Positions 6,763 through 8,172 of a stretch of DNA of 8,172 nucleotides are shown piece after piece; position 1 is the first letter of the stretch; every line of letters begins with the position of its first letter. The translations under genes were made by a program, and so were the position numbers. The stretch lies in contig CAZQEZ010000175.1 of NCBI GenBank assembly GCA_964592475.1, positions 1 to 8,172 of the forward strand. Reading direction: 5' to 3'. The stretch is from CAZQEZ01 sp964592475 (GTDB taxonomy: Bacteria > Bacteroidota > Bacteroidia > Cytophagales > Cyclobacteriaceae). Under the pieces are notes generated by a model that saw only the letters and a program-made list of their open reading frames with translations, searched no databases and was not told the DNA's origin.

Positions 6763-7911
6763 CTATAAGCTATTTGAAGGGATAAAAACTTTAAATGTAG
6801 ATCCTTTACCCATTGTACTGGTAACAAAAATATTGCCACCAATTTTTTGTACTGCCGTTTTTACGATATACAAGCCAAGACCACTACCTTTTTGAATGTC
6901 GTTGGCACGGAAAAACATATTAAAGATTTTGTCCTGAGCATTTTCAGGGATTCCCTGTCCATTGTCTTTAAATGACAACTCTATACCGTTTTCTACATCT
7001 TTGGAGGAAATAATAATGTGTGGTTTTTCTTTGTTGGAATATTTGATGCCATTTTCAATTAAGTTCTGAAAAATAGAATACATCAAATTTTGATCACTGA
7101 CCAATGGAATGCGGTGATTCAATTTAACATTTATTTTTACATCTGCTGAACCGGAGAAAAATTTGAGGCTTTCTCTTACGTCACTTATAATTTTATCTAC
7201 AGACAGCTCACTATATTCTAAATGACCGAGCTTAATCTTATTTACATTAAGCAAATCACTAAGCACGAAATTCAACTTCTCTGTGCTTTCTTTGATCATA
7301 TTTAAATATTTAATGGCATTATCATCCTTAATTTCATGCATTGCAATTGAAACTAAGCCAGATATGGATGCAGCAGGCCCTTTTAAGTTGTGAGAAGACT
7401 TATATAAGAAAGCCTCTAATTCTTTGTTCATATCATGTAGATAGCTTTCATATTCTTTTTGTAAGGTAATATCTTCAGTGGTAGCCATAATGTAATCACC
7501 AACAATCTTTATCTCTGCCGCTATGCATCTTGTGGCGGTTGATTTTTCCCTAAGCCAAATATTGATTTGCTGGCACTCTTTTTTGAGAAAAACATTTCTA
7601 ACAGCAGTTGTAACCTCTTTCTTATTGAAGATTTTGCTTAAGATAGTCTTTACAGATATTGCAGCTGCAGGAATTTCAATCATGGAAGGTACATTATCTG
7701 AAAAGGAAGGAATACCTTTTGTCGATAAAGGAAAGAAGATGTATCCAGTTTTTGAATTCTTAGCAATCGCATTTAATTGCTTAATAAAACCAGGTTCATT
7801 ATTTTCAAAATAAAAATTTGAATCATCCTGCATATGGTTATCTTTTGGTGAAGGTTGGGCTTTCTTATACCTTTTCATTGGGTAATAAGTTAAGTCTGCA
7901 CTTTTTTTCAT
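6763..7911 (-). CDS. Soluble PAS-domain sensor histidine kinase
   Basis: A 382-residue protein expected to autophosphorylate on histidine and pass the phosphate to a response regulator. No transmembrane segment or signal peptide is seen, so it should sense a cytoplasmic cue. Residues about 40-150 look like a weakly conserved PAS domain ending in the typical linker ATTEDITLQKEYE. The dimerisation/phosphoacceptor domain spans about 158-228, with the likely phosphorylated H174 in SSHNLKGP. The ATP-binding domain spans about 270-380: N box QNLIENGIKYS (N283, N287), G1 box DNGQGI (316-321), F box IFNMFFRA (329-336), G2 box GSGLGLYIVK (342-351). No response regulator is encoded in the window, so the partner is unknown. 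The start is uncertain: methionines at 12 and 27 are alternatives, and the first 26 residues are basic and low in structure. The kinase call is firm; signal and output are not. Confidence 0.9.
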   Translation of the reverse strand: MKKSADLTYYPMKRYKKAQPSPKDNHMQDDSNFYFENNEPGFIKQLNAIAKNSKTGYIFFPLSTKGIPSFSDNVPSMIEIPAAAISVKTILSKIFNKKEVTTAVRNVFLKKECQQINIWLREKSTATRCIAAEIKIVGDYIMATTEDITLQKEYESYLHDMNKELEAFLYKSSHNLKGPAASISGLVSIAMHEIKDDNAIKYLNMIKESTEKLNFVLSDLLNVNKIKLGHLEYSELSVDKIISDVRESLKFFSGSADVKINVKLNHRIPLVSDQNLMYSIFQNLIENGIKYSNKEKPHIIISSKDVENGIELSFKDNGQGIPENAQDKIFNMFFRANDIQKGSGLGLYIVKTAVQKIGGNIFVTSTMGKGSTFKVFIPSNSL

Positions 7912-8172
7912 GAGAGTTTAGTTTAATTTTAGTCCAGGGTTTAAATTTCATCTTTCACCTATTTTGTCAAATTTAACCGCCAAAATTGACATCAGGAATT
8001 TGATAAAATTTATTTTAACAATATCCAAAATAGTAATAAAGCAAAAAAAAGAAAAATAGGCAATGAACTGCCCATGTAAGAAATGGAGTAGATTAACTAT
8101 AAGAAAAAAGATAATTCTAATAATTCTTTAATAAATAATTGTTTATAGTAAAAAAACTTCTTTTGGGATGAA
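7912..8172. other. AT-rich non-coding stretch upstream of the kinase gene
   Basis: 261 nt without a supportable reading frame on either strand. It carries the probable kinase promoter region near 7968-7975 and A-rich runs (for example 8041-8057). I see no tRNA, hairpin with a T-run, repeat array or gene end. Whatever lies to the right begins outside the window. Confidence 0.6.
7968..7975 (-). promoter_or_regulatory. Possible -7 box for the histidine kinase gene
   Basis: The minus strand reads TAAATTTG, an exact match to TAnnTTTG, ending 56 nt before the annotated start. No TTG is present 17-23 nt upstream. The longer leader may mean that the true start is elsewhere, or that the kinase mRNA has a longer 5' leader than its neighbours. 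Confidence 0.35.

Noticed and set aside
1..8172. A new defence, mobile or biosynthetic system
   Set aside because: All large frames belong to recognisable housekeeping, catabolic or signalling families, and no transposase, integrase, toxin-antitoxin pair, nuclease or array was found.

Overview
The window looks like ordinary chromosome from an AT-rich member of the Bacteroidota. Three signs point there. Start codons lack Shine-Dalgarno sequences. Several genes are preceded by matches to the Bacteroidota promoter consensus (TTG, about 18-20 nt, TAnnTTTG). The gene content fits: a secreted GH78-type alpha-L-rhamnosidase, a phosphoserine phosphatase/phosphoglycerate dehydrogenase fusion, an AMP-forming acyl-CoA ligase and a soluble PAS-type histidine kinase. 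I cannot place it below phylum level.

Layout from left to right. A short coiled-coil protein with a C-terminal membrane anchor (6-485, minus) contains an in-frame 54-bp tandem repeat. A 145-bp divergent intergenic region follows, with a good promoter for the rhamnosidase gene (631-3036, plus). That gene ends at a strong hairpin (3050-3094), which it shares with the convergent gene coming from the right. The rest is on the minus strand, transcribed right to left: histidine kinase (7911 to 6763), acyl-CoA ligase (6696 to 5041), then the SerB-SerA fusion (4992 to 3103). The gaps between these three are short (66 and 48 nt), but each holds a promoter-like box, so they may be independent units rather than one operon. 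Positions 7912-8172 hold no gene that I can see.

The genes do not form an obvious pathway. The fusion enzyme carries the first and third steps of serine synthesis. The ligase activates a carboxylic acid, probably a fatty acid. The rhamnosidase acts outside the cytoplasm on plant or microbial rhamnosides, with no SusC/SusD or other polysaccharide-utilisation genes beside it. The kinase has no response regulator in the window.

I found no CRISPR array, transposase, phage gene, tRNA, rRNA or convincing new multi-gene system. The points most worth a second look are the serine-pathway fusion that skips the middle enzyme, the silent-only divergence of the coiled-coil repeats, the altered catalytic-loop motif and higher GC of the rhamnosidase, and the regular promoter-to-start spacing.
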